Below, one piece after another: positions 1-8,901 of a DNA stretch of 64,000 nt. The translations under genes were made by a program, and so were the position numbers. The DNA comes from CBDFGK01 sp965247075 (GTDB taxonomy: Bacteria; Pseudomonadota; Gammaproteobacteria; Pseudomonadales; Halieaceae). Positions within the stretch are counted from its first letter, which is position 1. Each line of letters begins with the position of its first letter. Where the stretch lies: assembly GCA_965247075.1 (NCBI GenBank), contig CBDFGK010000003.1, positions 1,364,001 to 1,428,000 of the forward strand, written 5' to 3'. Below the pieces are notes generated by a model, which was given only the letters and a program-made list of their open reading frames with translations, made no database searches and was not told where the DNA came from.

Positions 1-819
1 ACCACTTCGCAGATCCTGCTGGCACAGTCCGCGCGTGGCGCTGAGGTGGTGCGTGCACAGGTCGATCAGAGCGACACACACATACCGATCAGTGAATATG
101 AGCGGCTTATAGACGAAAGTACGCTGTTGGTCGGAATACCACTGGTTTGCTATCGAAACGGGGTATGGGTAGACATTGAACCCATTGTGGAGCTGGCTCA
201 CGCTCGCGGCGCGCTGGTATTGATCGATGGCTATCAGGGTATTGGCACTCGTGACTTTGATGTGGTCGCAACGGGTGCAGATTTCCTGGTGGGCGGTTGT
301 ACCAAGTACCTGATTGGCACCAGCGGCGTGGGTTATATGTATGTGCGCGACAGCCTCACCAGCGACTTACAGCCCACTGCGACTGGCTGGTTTGCCCAGG
401 AAAATCCATACGCCATGGATATTTATCACCATCGCCCCCATGCCAGTGCGCGCCGCTTCGAATCGGGAACGCCCAACGCCTGTGGCCTGTTTGCTGCGGA
501 GGCCGGCTTGGAATTATTGTTAAGCGTGGGTATGGAGGCGGTTGCCGAGCAGATTGTTCAGGTCACCTCATTAATTAAAGATGCCGTGGATACACACGGC
601 TGGCAACTGGTAACGCCGCGCGACCGCCATGGTGCGATGCTGGCCATCCGCTCAAACGATGCGCCAACGCTGGTTGGGCATCTTGCGGAGCGGGATATTA
701 TTCTCACCGAGCGTGATGGCAATATTCGCATTGCCGCGCATTTTTACAATAACGTCGACGATGTCGAAAAACTGGTTGCTGCACTCGAGGCTGAAGCCGA
801 CCTGTTGGCCTACTGTTAA
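1..819 (+). CDS. Class V (PLP) aminotransferase, 5' truncated by window edge
   Basis: The reading frame is open from base 1, so this is the C-terminal part (about 272 residues) of a longer protein. Class V PLP features are visible: a DGYQGIGTRDFD stretch, where Asp and Gln would contact the PLP ring, followed by GGCTKYLIGT, whose Lys is the expected Schiff-base residue. The C-terminal small domain carries the family-like pattern FESGTPNACGL. The fold is shared by cysteine desulfurases (SufS/NifS), kynureninases and isopenicillin-N-epimerase-like enzymes. The visible part does not decide the substrate. The next gene is on the other strand, so there is no operon partner downstream. Family assignment is strong; function is open. 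Confidence 0.85.
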   Translation, partial: TTSQILLAQSARGAEVVRAQVDQSDTHIPISEYERLIDESTLLVGIPLVCYRNGVWVDIEPIVELAHARGALVLIDGYQGIGTRDFDVVATGADFLVGGCTKYLIGTSGVGYMYVRDSLTSDLQPTATGWFAQENPYAMDIYHHRPHASARRFESGTPNACGLFAAEAGLELLLSVGMEAVAEQIVQVTSLIKDAVDTHGWQLVTPRDRHGAMLAIRSNDAPTLVGHLAERDIILTERDGNIRIAAHFYNNVDDVEKLVAALEAEADLLAYC

Positions 820-952
820 CACTAGACTATGAGATGGCTGCGATAGGCTGAAACGGCTTGCCCGCGGATTTCTATGGCTCCGATTTTGGTCTGGCGCACC
901 AGCATAGGCCGCCAGTGCCCCGCTGGCCGGTACATCCTGTACATAAACAAAA

Positions 953-974
953 CCCCGTGAAATACGGGGCTTTT
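953..974. terminator. Rho-independent terminator between convergent genes
   Basis: CCCCGT, a five-base loop and ACGGGG form a perfect 6-bp stem (953-969). It is followed by a T-run on both strands: CTTTTAG on plus, and TTTTGTTT on minus after reverse complementing. It lies 34 bases beyond the stop of the leftward TonB receptor gene and about 130 bases beyond the rightward aminotransferase, so it can end both transcripts. Confidence 0.75.
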
Positions 975-1002
975 AGTTTGGCTATGGCTTGGTTCCGCTG
1001 GC

Positions 1003-3351
1003 TCAGAACTGCCAGCGCACGTTTGCTCCGTAGGTGCGTGGACGGTTGGCGATTAGCGCCTGCGGATCCTGGAAGGTTCCGATGCCATCATAGAGTGCCA
1101 ATTCGTCCGTGAGGTTCTTGACGTAGAGGCCTAATGCCATTTTCTCAGTCAGCGCAAGGTTTGCATACAGGTTTACCACGGTGAAGGAATCCAGCTCAAT
1201 GTTGAACGGGCTGTCCGTGCGGAACTCGGTATTGCTTTCGTCGCGATAGGTTACGTCGCCAATCAGCGCCAGTGGACGGCCGAACAGTTGGGTCGAGTAA
1301 TTGGCTGAGAAGTAGAGCTGCCACTTCGGAACATTGGGCAAATCGTCACCGTCGAGGCCGGTGATCACCGTCGGTGAGGCCCCTGGCAACAAGGGCTGGT
1401 CTTCCGATAACTCGCTGGTAAAGTAATAAGTGCCGTTGAAATCCAGGCGCAGTGATTCCAGTGGCAGGAAAGCCACCGACCATTCCACACCGCCTACTTC
1501 TGCGGCACCGCCATTGGTGGTGAAGGGGATGTTACCGGCGGGATCGCGCGGTTCCACCTGAATATCGTCCCACTCGATCCAGAACAGAGAGGCGTTCAGC
1601 TGCAGCTGCTGATCCATCCAGCGTGACTTGATGCCTGCCTCGTAATTTTGCAGTTCGTCTGACTCATAGGTATCTGGAATACCCGGTGCAAATGGCTGGT
1701 TACCGTTGTTGATGCCACCGACCCGAAAGCCCTCGGAGTACAGTCCATATACCATGACATCATCGCTGACGTCATAGGACAGGCTGACCTTCGGCACAAA
1801 ATCGCTGTCATCCTGTTTCAACAGGCCAATGTCATTGCCATTGAGGGTTTGGCCGATGATGTTACCGGCCACCGCTGAAGGTTGGCCGCCAAAAGCGTGG
1901 GTGGTGGCCTGGATGGCCTCGACATCGATGTCGAAGTAGCGCAATCCCATCATCAGTCGCAAGCGGTCACTAAATTCGTAGGTGGCCTCACCGAAGGCTG
2001 CGTACTGCTCAACTTCATCCTCTCGGAAACGGCCGAAAAATGCGGTGCCGCCGCCAAAAAAATCGTTGGAGTTCAGTTCATCCCAAGGCATGGGATTGCC
2101 CCGACCGTCAGTAGATACAACATTGACTTCGAAATCGTTCTCGTCTTTCTGGTAGTACAAGCCGCCGACAAAATTGAAAGCACCGTCATAATCCGAGGCG
2201 AATCGGGCCTCAATCATGCTGGTTTCATAGGTCTGCGGTTGCACCGTGACGCCGGTAACCGGCACCCCGAAGAACGACAGTATCGGGGTGCTGTCAAAGA
2301 CAAAATCGATCTCGTGTTCGTAGTAACTGGAGGCCAGGGAGAAGGTGCCGTAATCAGCGCGATACTGCAGCGTTCCACCGATCAGGGTTATGTCATCATC
2401 GCGATTGTTGGCCGTTACATCCGTATTAATGAAATCATCGCGGGGGCTGGCCAGTGGCAAACCGGGCAGCGGTGTAAAAGGTATGCCAAACTCAGCTATG
2501 GCAGCGGATTGCTCCGTCCAGACTGGAGAGCCCTTGGCGGTAAAGCGTGAAGAGCCGCCTATTTCCATTGCCTGGTACATGGCCAGGCCATCAAATAGCC
2601 AGCGATCATTCGGTGTCCAGCGAACGCCGAGCCGAAACCCCTGGGTTTCTTCGTCGTTAATATCGTCGCTGTCACCATACTGTTCCGGTGCAATCTCTCG
2701 ACGGGGTTGGTCGATCCAGCCGTCATTATCCGTATACCAACCGACTAGGCGCGCCGCCAGCACATTCTCGGCAATGGGCAGGTTAACCATACCGGTTACC
2801 GTGTAATTGGAACCGCCCTCATCGGTGTCAGAGAAATCGCCACTGACAAAGGCGTCGAATTCACTGGCATCGGCCTTTTTGGAAATGTAGCGAATATTGC
2901 CCGCCATGGAGTTGGCTCCATAGAGGGTGCCCTGTGGACCGTTAAGCACTTCAACCCGATCCAGGTCTACCAGTTTGATCGGGGCGTTTTTGCCGCCACC
3001 GTCCTGCTGGTCGCTGGCAGTAATCACGTATTCGTCAAAGTACGCACCCACTACTGCCGGGCCGTTACCGTTGATACCGCGAATAATGTATTCCTTGTCG
3101 CCGGGTCCCAGATCCTGAAACTGCAAGCCCGGTACGCTGCCGGCGATGTCCTCGAAATCAAGCTGGTTCTTGGCTCGCATGCTTTCACTGTCGATGGCGT
3201 GAATGGCCTCGGCCAGTGACTGGACGTTGAATTCACCGCGTTTGGTGGAAGTTACAATGACCTCTTCGAGCACGTTCTCTGCGGCGGTGTTCATAGCGGT
3301 GGAGGCAGTGACTACAGCAGCGATCGCTGCTGAAAGTATGGAACGGTTCAT
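1003..3351 (-). CDS. TonB-dependent outer-membrane receptor
   Basis: This 782-residue protein starts with a signal peptide of about 24 residues. A short segment with EEVIVTSTKR, resembling a TonB box, follows. Then comes the plug domain, with typical wording such as DLDRVEVLNGPQGTLYGANS, VPGLQFQDLG and YIIRGINGNG. The long C-terminal part is a beta-barrel ending in the terminal aromatic signature NVRWQF. Length and architecture are those of the FecA/IroN-like superfamily, close to marine receptors for organic substrates. No siderophore-specific or vitamin B12-specific feature is visible, and the ligand cannot be read from sequence. The start has a good signal peptide and lies 145 and 212 bases from two operator-like palindromes, which suggests control by the adjacent TetR regulator. 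Confidence 0.95.
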   Translation of the reverse strand: MNRSILSAAIAAVVTASTAMNTAAENVLEEVIVTSTKRGEFNVQSLAEAIHAIDSESMRAKNQLDFEDIAGSVPGLQFQDLGPGDKEYIIRGINGNGPAVVGAYFDEYVITASDQQDGGGKNAPIKLVDLDRVEVLNGPQGTLYGANSMAGNIRYISKKADASEFDAFVSGDFSDTDEGGSNYTVTGMVNLPIAENVLAARLVGWYTDNDGWIDQPRREIAPEQYGDSDDINDEETQGFRLGVRWTPNDRWLFDGLAMYQAMEIGGSSRFTAKGSPVWTEQSAAIAEFGIPFTPLPGLPLASPRDDFINTDVTANNRDDDITLIGGTLQYRADYGTFSLASSYYEHEIDFVFDSTPILSFFGVPVTGVTVQPQTYETSMIEARFASDYDGAFNFVGGLYYQKDENDFEVNVVSTDGRGNPMPWDELNSNDFFGGGTAFFGRFREDEVEQYAAFGEATYEFSDRLRLMMGLRYFDIDVEAIQATTHAFGGQPSAVAGNIIGQTLNGNDIGLLKQDDSDFVPKVSLSYDVSDDVMVYGLYSEGFRVGGINNGNQPFAPGIPDTYESDELQNYEAGIKSRWMDQQLQLNASLFWIEWDDIQVEPRDPAGNIPFTTNGGAAEVGGVEWSVAFLPLESLRLDFNGTYYFTSELSEDQPLLPGASPTVITGLDGDDLPNVPKWQLYFSANYSTQLFGRPLALIGDVTYRDESNTEFRTDSPFNIELDSFTVVNLYANLALTEKMALGLYVKNLTDELALYDGIGTFQDPQALIANRPRTYGANVRWQF

Positions 3352-3495
3352 GACTAATCCCTCGTATCAGGTTTGATTACCAGTGTGTGTCTGCTTGGTT
3401 TGGTTGCATTGGGCAACGTCATTCTCACGGTGAAATTGATTATACGATTAAAACTATGGAGCGGTCTCACGGATGGGCGCGGCAGCAGTTCGATA

Positions 3496-3513
3496 TTAGG
3501 GCGATTGCCCTAA
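3496..3513. promoter_or_regulatory. Perfect palindromic operator candidate (site 1)
   Basis: TTAGGGCGATTGCCCTAA is a perfect inverted repeat (7-bp arms, 4-base centre) located 145 bases upstream of the TonB receptor start. The same 18-bp layout recurs at 3563-3580 and 5602-5619. The neighbouring TetR-family gene is the natural candidate binder. The repeat is seen in the sequence; the regulator link is inference. Confidence 0.6.
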
Positions 3514-3562
3514 CATCAATCCAGCCAGCGGATTCGCCCACCGGGGTCGGGCAGCCATATCT

Positions 3563-3580
3563 CTAGGCTCAGCGCCCTAA
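3563..3580. promoter_or_regulatory. Imperfect operator candidate (site 2)
   Basis: CTAGGCTCAGCGCCCTAA has the same 18-base length and the same right arm (CCCTAA) as site 1. Its left arm keeps only TAGG. It probably represents a weaker second copy of the same binding site, 50 bases from site 1. Confidence 0.4.
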
Positions 3581-3615
3581 ACCGCGTGTACCGGGCTGTA
3601 GTGGTCTGTAACTAT

Positions 3616-3664
3616 GATTGCCGCCAACCCGCAACGAGCGGGTGGGACGGCCTGACCGGCAATC
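3616..3664. repeat. Nested hairpin in the intergenic region
   Basis: GATTGCCG at 3616-3623 pairs exactly with CGGCAATC at 3657-3664. Inside it, CCCGC and GCGGG form a second stem with a five-base loop. There is no T-run, so a simple terminator is unlikely. It could be a structured leader element or a chance structure. Confidence 0.35.
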
Positions 3665-3754
3665 GATAAAAAAGGGTGTGAACAAAGATGGTTGACTGGG
3701 CAAGGATCCGAGCTGAGTTTCCGGCAATGAAAAAGCGGCGGGGTAATATGCCCG

Positions 3755-4411
3755 TCAGTCTGACTGCTGTGACAGGAAGCCGGCGTTAATAGCCTGGTAA
3801 CTGTCGTAGATTTCCGCGCGGGCGCTATCGGTGAGGTGGGGATACAGCATCTCTACAATCATGTCATAGCCTGTGTTGATCACTTCAGCGTCTTCTGTCT
3901 GGCCCTGTAATTCGATGAAGTTAAGCCAGTTATCGCAGAAGATCCACGACATCACCACCAGGTAATGCAGACTCTCCCGGCTGCGGGGTTTGTTGACCAC
4001 CCCAACCTCAACCAGCGCTTCAAAAAACTGCAGTACTTTTTCAATCCGGGCCTCGCGGCGATCTTTGACCATCTGGTGAAGTTCGGGGGAGTCGCGAACC
4101 AGGGTAGCCATTTCGCGATAGAAAAACCGGTGACGCCAGATCATCTCGAGCTGGCGCTCGAACATTTCTGCCATGTGTTTGACCGTGGGTTGATTCTCGT
4201 CTTCCCGCCAGCTAACCGCCATTTCGGCAACAATATCCTGGAACAGAGCCTTGATAATTTCCTGCTTGGTGCGGAAATGATAGTGTAAATTGCCTTTACT
4301 GATGCCACAGTGATCGGCAATCGTATTGCCCGAAACGCGCCCCGTGCCCCGCTCATTGAACAATTTTAGCGCGGCAGCCTTAATCAGACCCTTGGTATCC
4401 CGGAGCGCCAT
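3755..4411 (-). CDS. TetR/AcrR-family transcriptional regulator
   Basis: The protein has 218 residues. Residues of about 8-55 form a TetR-type DNA-binding domain, with the typical helix-turn-helix run IADHCGISKGNLHYHF followed by RTKQEI. The rest is an alpha-helical ligand and dimerisation domain without a recognisable ligand signature. The gene starts 41 bases after the stop of the CDGSH-bicupin gene on the same strand, so the two are probably cotranscribed. Operator-like 18-bp palindromes occur upstream of that gene and of the TonB receptor gene, which suggests autoregulation plus control of uptake. The effector is unknown. Confidence 0.92.
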   Translation of the reverse strand: MALRDTKGLIKAAALKLFNERGTGRVSGNTIADHCGISKGNLHYHFRTKQEIIKALFQDIVAEMAVSWREDENQPTVKHMAEMFERQLEMIWRHRFFYREMATLVRDSPELHQMVKDRREARIEKVLQFFEALVEVGVVNKPRSRESLHYLVVMSWIFCDNWLNFIELQGQTEDAEVINTGYDMIVEMLYPHLTDSARAEIYDSYQAINAGFLSQQSD

Positions 4412-4452
4412 AAGCTGTAGAAATCCTCACTTGTCGGGAAAATTTCCGAACC

Positions 4453-5526
4453 TCAGTAGTTGATGGAGGGGTTGTCGCCCGGATAAATCACACCGGCGAG
4501 CATCATACCATTGGGGTCTGTACATTGCAGGGAGTGAATCTGTTTGCGTGGCAGAAAAATAATGTCGCCGGCAGCAACCGGTGTCTTGGCCGCCTCGGTC
4601 CACATGCAGCCCGCACCGCGCAGGACAACGATGGATTCCTCGTAAAGGTGCCGATGGAGGGCTGCTTTTGAAAAGGGAACTTCACCGATAAACTGGGTGA
4701 CCACGGTAGAGCCTATCTTCTTGTCCACCAATATCTGGAAGAAGCGATCGGCCATGGCCTGCCGGTTGTCGGGGTCAATACCCACAGTCCGCTGCGGATG
4801 TTCTTCGTTGAAGTTGTCGGGCATCTCATCCAGGTAAGCGGGCGTTTCGGCAAGAGGGCAAACCGATATGTAGAGTTTGAGTGCTGTGGGGCCGGCGTTG
4901 TTGAGTGAAAATGCCTCCCCGGGTTGTACATAAAACCCGCTCTCGGTCTCTATGGCGAACTCTCGACCGGAAATATTGGCTACACCATTACCCTGGGTGA
5001 CCAGCACAACCACATGCCGGTCTCCAAAGCTGATAACCGGGGATTTTCCCTGTTCTGCCTCCGCATAAAATTGTGACTGGTGGATGGCACCGGTCGCACC
5101 GGCAATGAGTACGCCCATCTTCAGCGTGCCCTGTACATTGAGTGGGATTTTACTCACATTGACAACATAACAACCGCCATCGAGCACCGCTCGCCCATCG
5201 GGCCCCGCACAAATCACTGGAATGCGTTGGTTTGCCTCGCTGTCGGGATCATCTTCCGCATAGGTTTTCTGGAGATTGTTATGGGTGCCATCGCAAAAAG
5301 GTGCCTCGCCAGTGTGTTTGCAATTACAGAACAACACCTGCTCGGCCGGCTCTTGTGCAATGTAACGAACCGGCTTGAATGGGGTGCCGACGTGCGATTG
5401 GTCGCAAAATGGTTGGGATTTGCTTAAACCGCAACTGCACCACAGATAGGACTTTCCCTGTTCGAGTTCTATGTACTGCGGCTTATAGGCAGCGATACGG
5501 GGCGCTTGGGGATGGTCATCATTCAT
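4453..5526 (-). CDS. Fusion protein: two CDGSH iron-sulfur domains plus two cupin domains
   Basis: In this 357-residue protein the N-terminal 90 residues hold two CDGSH-type 2Fe-2S motifs in tandem. The first has C30, C32, C41 and H45 (CDQSH, with Gln where Gly is usual). The second has C67, C69, C78 and H82 (CDGTH). Both keep the three-Cys, one-His ligand set of mitoNEET-type clusters. Two beta-rich cupin-like domains follow, at about residues 115-225 and 255-350. The second contains the metal-site-like HRHLYEES and late H of a cupin (ALHRHLYEE, KQIHSL). No signal peptide is visible, so it is probably cytoplasmic. It heads an operon with the TetR gene, and an 18-bp operator-like palindrome lies 76 bases upstream. 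A redox-sensing or cupin dioxygenase role is possible but not shown. Confidence 0.85.
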   Translation of the reverse strand: MNDDHPQAPRIAAYKPQYIELEQGKSYLWCSCGLSKSQPFCDQSHVGTPFKPVRYIAQEPAEQVLFCNCKHTGEAPFCDGTHNNLQKTYAEDDPDSEANQRIPVICAGPDGRAVLDGGCYVVNVSKIPLNVQGTLKMGVLIAGATGAIHQSQFYAEAEQGKSPVISFGDRHVVVLVTQGNGVANISGREFAIETESGFYVQPGEAFSLNNAGPTALKLYISVCPLAETPAYLDEMPDNFNEEHPQRTVGIDPDNRQAMADRFFQILVDKKIGSTVVTQFIGEVPFSKAALHRHLYEESIVVLRGAGCMWTEAAKTPVAAGDIIFLPRKQIHSLQCTDPNGMMLAGVIYPGDNPSINY

Positions 5527-5915
5527 TGAACGGTACTTCCTGTCGATACTTGCGGCGTCGCGGATATTATAGAGATGCTGTGGTCTGTACTGGGCATAAT
5601 TTTAGGGAGGCAGCCCTATTCTGCGTAATCCCACGGTCAGTTATTTGCGCTCGAATGTTCCATGTTGTGACAGCTCTCGTTCACTTTTTCGCCAATAGGA
5701 GTAGAGATAGCTCTATAAGAATAACGGCTTAACGCAGCAGGGTTACAGAGTACGCAATGCAGGCAGAAGACAAGGTCAAAAAACAAAAAAGTACGCAGTA
5801 ATAGCGGGCCAGCGCGCACCGAGGTGCGGTGGTTGCAGATAACTCCAATGAGTGGTTCTTCAGATTGCATACTGGCAGCGTAACCCTACACTGGTAGTCA
5901 GTACGACCACTGGGG
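5527..5915. other. Divergent intergenic region between the CDGSH gene and the sirtuin gene
   Basis: This 389-base gap holds the operator-like palindrome at 5602-5619. I found no convincing gene. Short open frames here lack a ribosome-binding site and any recognisable sequence. Confidence 0.5.
5602..5619. promoter_or_regulatory. Palindromic operator candidate (site 3)
   Basis: TTAGGGAGGCAGCCCTAT repeats the 18-bp architecture of the site at 3496-3513: a TTAGGG arm, six bases, then CCCTA. It lies 76 bases upstream of the CDGSH-bicupin start, a position fitting repression of the CDGSH-tetR operon by the TetR protein it encodes. Confidence 0.55.
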
Positions 5916-5924
5916 GTGAATTTC

Positions 5925-6683
5925 GTGACAGCTGACCAAATATACCTGCATAGCTTTAGAAAACTGCTCGCAGACAGCAAGCGCGCCGTTGTATTTACCG
6001 GTGCCGGTATCAGTACCGAATCGGGTATTGCGGATTTCCGCAGTGCCGGTGGCATCTGGACCAAGAACCAGCCTATCGACTTCGGCGATTTTATTTCCGC
6101 CGAGGAAATGCGCCGTGAATCCTGGCGCCGCAAGTTCAATACCGAGCACACCATCAGTAAGGCGCAACCCAATGCGGGCCACTTGACGATTGCCCAACTG
6201 GTAGCGCAGGGCAAGGTCAGTAGCGTGATTACCCAGAATATTGATGGGCTACACCAGCTCTCCGGAGTGCCCGATGCGCAGGTTATTGAGCTGCACGGCA
6301 ATGCCACTTACGCGAGCTGCCTGGATTGTGGGCAGCGCTATGAACTTGCAGCTATTCGCACGCTGTTTGCGGTGGACGAGACTCTGCCGGTATGTGAACA
6401 ATGCCAGGGCATTATCAAAACAGCCACAATCTCATTTGGCCAGGCCATGCCGGAACAGGAGATGATTCGCGCTGAGCAGGCAACTCTCGATTGTGACCTG
6501 TTTATGGCAATAGGATCGTCGCTGGTGGTTTACCCGGCTGCCGGTTTTCCGCTAATGGCAAAACAATCGGGAGCCAAATTGGTAATTTTGAATCGTGACC
6601 CAACAGATCTGGACTCAACAGCCGACCTGGTACTAAATCATGAAATTGGTCCAACACTTACAGAGGTATGTGCATGTCGCTAA
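5925..6683 (+). CDS. cobB: Sirtuin NAD-dependent protein deacylase (CobB/SIR2 family)
   Basis: This enzyme removes acyl groups from protein lysines using NAD+. All hallmark motifs are present (numbering from the upstream GTG at 5916): GAGISTESGIADFRS at 29-43, QNID at 107-110, catalytic H127 in ELHGN, a zinc site of C135/C138 and C160/C163, and GSSLVVYPAAGFP in the C-terminal Rossmann part. At about 250 residues it is full length. Two GTG starts are possible, at 5916 and 5925. I chose 5925 because a GGGGG run sits eight bases before it. The gene stands alone between a divergent operon and uup. Confidence 0.93.
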   Translation: MTADQIYLHSFRKLLADSKRAVVFTGAGISTESGIADFRSAGGIWTKNQPIDFGDFISAEEMRRESWRRKFNTEHTISKAQPNAGHLTIAQLVAQGKVSSVITQNIDGLHQLSGVPDAQVIELHGNATYASCLDCGQRYELAAIRTLFAVDETLPVCEQCQGIIKTATISFGQAMPEQEMIRAEQATLDCDLFMAIGSSLVVYPAAGFPLMAKQSGAKLVILNRDPTDLDSTADLVLNHEIGPTLTEVCACR

Positions 6684-6830
6684 ATAGAAAGGTTCTCATG
6701 AAGTACCTGATGATTACTATTATGTCCTGTAACTCAGCCTGTTAATCAGTCACCACGATACGCTGGCAGTTCCCGTTAACTGGCAGGAATCATATATCAT
6801 CCCCCACCGATTATATTGTGATGTAACCAA

Positions 6831-8699
6831 ATGCCGCTGCTAAAACTGGACAGTGTTTCCCTGCATTACGGCACACACGTGCTGCTGGACCATGTCGATT
6901 TCAAAATCAGCAATGGCGACCGCATAGGTCTGCTGGGCCGCAATGGCGCCGGCAAGACCACCTTGATGAAGCTTATCGACGGCACCATTACCCCTGAGAG
7001 TGGTGAGCGCTGGGTGCGCGGTGGTGTGAAGATTGCCTACCTGGACCAGACGCTGCCCCAGGCCGATGAGCAGGATGTGTACGATGTGGTAGCCCATGGC
7101 CTGGCAGAGATTGGGGATTGCCTGGCACGCTATCACCACTGCATTGTCGAAGGTGACCTGGATGACCTGGCCCGGGCACAAACCGAATTGGAAGCCAGGG
7201 ATGGCTGGCGTTTGCAGCAGCGGGTAGAGACCGTACTCACACAGCTGCAACTGCCGGGCGCTGCCAAAATGGCCAGCTTGTCCGGCGGTTGGCGACGCCG
7301 CGTTGCCCTGGGGGCGGCGCTGGTGAGTGAGCCTGATATTCTGCTGCTCGATGAGCCCACCAACCACCTGGATATTCCCGCCATCGAGTGGCTGGAGACC
7401 CAGTTCAAAAGCTATCCGGGCGCCATTATCTTTATTACCCACGATCGTAGTTTTTTGCAGAATCTGGCCACTACCGTTGTCGAGCTGGATAGAGGGTATA
7501 TCCGCAGTTGGCAGGGGGACTATCACGGCTTCTTGCGATTCCGCGATCAACAATTGACGACTGAGGAGCGGGAGAATGCACTGTTCGACAAGCGCCTGGC
7601 CGAAGAGGAGAAATGGATACGACAGGGTATTAAGGCCCGTCGCACCCGCAATGAGGGCCGCGTGCGAGCACTTAAAACCATGCGGGTAGAGCGCAGTGAT
7701 CGCCGTGATATAATCGGCAGTGCAAGTTTTCAGGTGGAGAGTGCTGACCGCTCCGGCAAGCGGGTTGCAGAGCTGCAACATGTCTCCAAGATGTATGGCG
7801 ACAACGTGGTTATTCGGGACTTCTCCACCCTGGTGAGTCGCGGTGATCGTATCGGTATTGTCGGTGCCAATGGGGCAGGTAAATCTACGCTGATAAAAAT
7901 ACTGCTGGGTGAGCTGGAGCCTGACAGTGGCACGGTCGAGCTCGGTACCAAGATAGAGGCGGCCTACTTTGACCAGTTGCGCGTGCACCTGAATCCGGAA
8001 AAAAACCTTATCGACAATGTCTGTGGTGGCCAGGACTTTATCGAAATCAATGGCAAGCGCCGCCACGCGATTTCCTATCTCAATGATTTTCTATTCGGCC
8101 CTGACCGGGTGCGCACACCGGTTAAAGCGCTGTCTGGCGGTGAGCAGAACCGGGCCATTCTTGCCAAGTTGTTCATCAAACCCGCTAACCTGCTGGTGTT
8201 GGATGAGCCCACCAACGACCTGGATGTAGAAACCCTGGAGTTGTTGGAAGAAATTCTGCTGGATTTCAAAGGCACGGTATTGCTGGTCAGTCACGACCGC
8301 GAGTTTATGGATAACGTGGTTACCAGCATCCTGGTGCTGGAGGGTAATGGCGTTATCAATGAGTACGTGGGCGGCTATAGCGACTGGGTTGCCCACGGCG
8401 GCAAGCTGGTAAGCCTGGATGATGAGGGGCAAAAGCCCGCTGTCGAAAAGCCGGTAGCGAAGCAGCCCGCCGCAACTGCGCAGCAGAAGCTATCCTACCA
8501 AGATCAGCGCGAGTTGGATGCTCTGCCCGAGCGCATAGAGCAGTTTGAAGCTCGGCAAGTGGAATTGGAGGCGCTGGTCTCTGCCACCGATTTTTACCAG
8601 CAGGAGCGCAGTGAGAAAGACAAGGTACTGGTGCAGCTGTCTGAGTTGCAGGCTGAAATGGAAGCGGCCTACGCCCGTTGGGAGGAACTGGCCGACTGA
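6831..8699 (+). CDS. uup: ABC-F family ATPase Uup
   Basis: This 622-residue cytoplasmic protein has two ABC ATPase domains and no membrane segments. The first Walker A is GRNGAGKT (36-43), with the signature LSGGWRRR and Walker B LLLDEPTNHLD. The second domain has GANGAGKST, LSGGEQNR and VLDEPTNDLD. A charged linker (KARRTRNEGRVRALK) joins them. The C-terminal 90 residues form a coiled-coil-like DNA/ribosome-binding tail typical of Uup. Members affect ribosome function and precise excision of transposons. The length and C-terminal extension favour Uup over EttA or YbiT. Confidence 0.93.
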   Translation: MPLLKLDSVSLHYGTHVLLDHVDFKISNGDRIGLLGRNGAGKTTLMKLIDGTITPESGERWVRGGVKIAYLDQTLPQADEQDVYDVVAHGLAEIGDCLARYHHCIVEGDLDDLARAQTELEARDGWRLQQRVETVLTQLQLPGAAKMASLSGGWRRRVALGAALVSEPDILLLDEPTNHLDIPAIEWLETQFKSYPGAIIFITHDRSFLQNLATTVVELDRGYIRSWQGDYHGFLRFRDQQLTTEERENALFDKRLAEEEKWIRQGIKARRTRNEGRVRALKTMRVERSDRRDIIGSASFQVESADRSGKRVAELQHVSKMYGDNVVIRDFSTLVSRGDRIGIVGANGAGKSTLIKILLGELEPDSGTVELGTKIEAAYFDQLRVHLNPEKNLIDNVCGGQDFIEINGKRRHAISYLNDFLFGPDRVRTPVKALSGGEQNRAILAKLFIKPANLLVLDEPTNDLDVETLELLEEILLDFKGTVLLVSHDREFMDNVVTSILVLEGNGVINEYVGGYSDWVAHGGKLVSLDDEGQKPAVEKPVAKQPAATAQQKLSYQDQRELDALPERIEQFEARQVELEALVSATDFYQQERSEKDKVLVQLSELQAEMEAAYARWEELAD

Positions 8700-8714
8700 T
8701 TGGTCGCAACCACC

Positions 8715-8901
8715 ATCATCCAGACGTATGCTGAGAGCGGTACGCTTGCGCGCCTGGTGTACGCCAACATCTACGAAGGCGCCAAAGTTGGTAACAGTGC
8801 CTTCCATGATCATATCGGTCTTCAAGTCAGAAATTTTCTCCACGCCATCTTGTAATTTGGCGGTTTTGAATTCGGGATGGAGGGTCGCGGCCGGGCTTGT
8901 C
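8715..8901 (-). pseudogene. tex: Relic of tex (S1-domain transcription accessory protein)
   Basis: The minus strand reads DKPGRDP, then in another frame PEFKTAKLQDGVEKISDLK and TNFGAFVDVGVHQ, then ARKRTALSIRLDD. These are recognisable pieces of the Tex C-terminal region leading into its S1 RNA-binding domain. Compared with Tex there is a frameshift after GRDP. An internal deletion also removes the middle of the S1 domain between GVHQ and RKRTALS. Most of the roughly 770-residue protein is missing, so this is a dead fragment. It is fused directly to the start of a different gene at about 8902. Confidence 0.75.

Larger units (their letters stand above)
3352..3754. other. Intergenic regulatory region upstream of the TonB receptor
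   Basis: I see no credible coding frame in this 403-base gap. It holds two 18-bp palindromic operator-like sites (3496-3513 and 3563-3580) and a nested hairpin (3616-3664), listed separately. The receptor promoter should lie between the sites and base 3351, but I could not pick a convincing -35/-10 pair. Confidence 0.6.

Noticed and set aside
6840..8066. A 408-codon open frame on the minus strand opposite uup
   Set aside because: It is a shadow of the well-supported uup gene; it is rich in Leu/Gln/His from reverse-read codons and has no recognisable domain.
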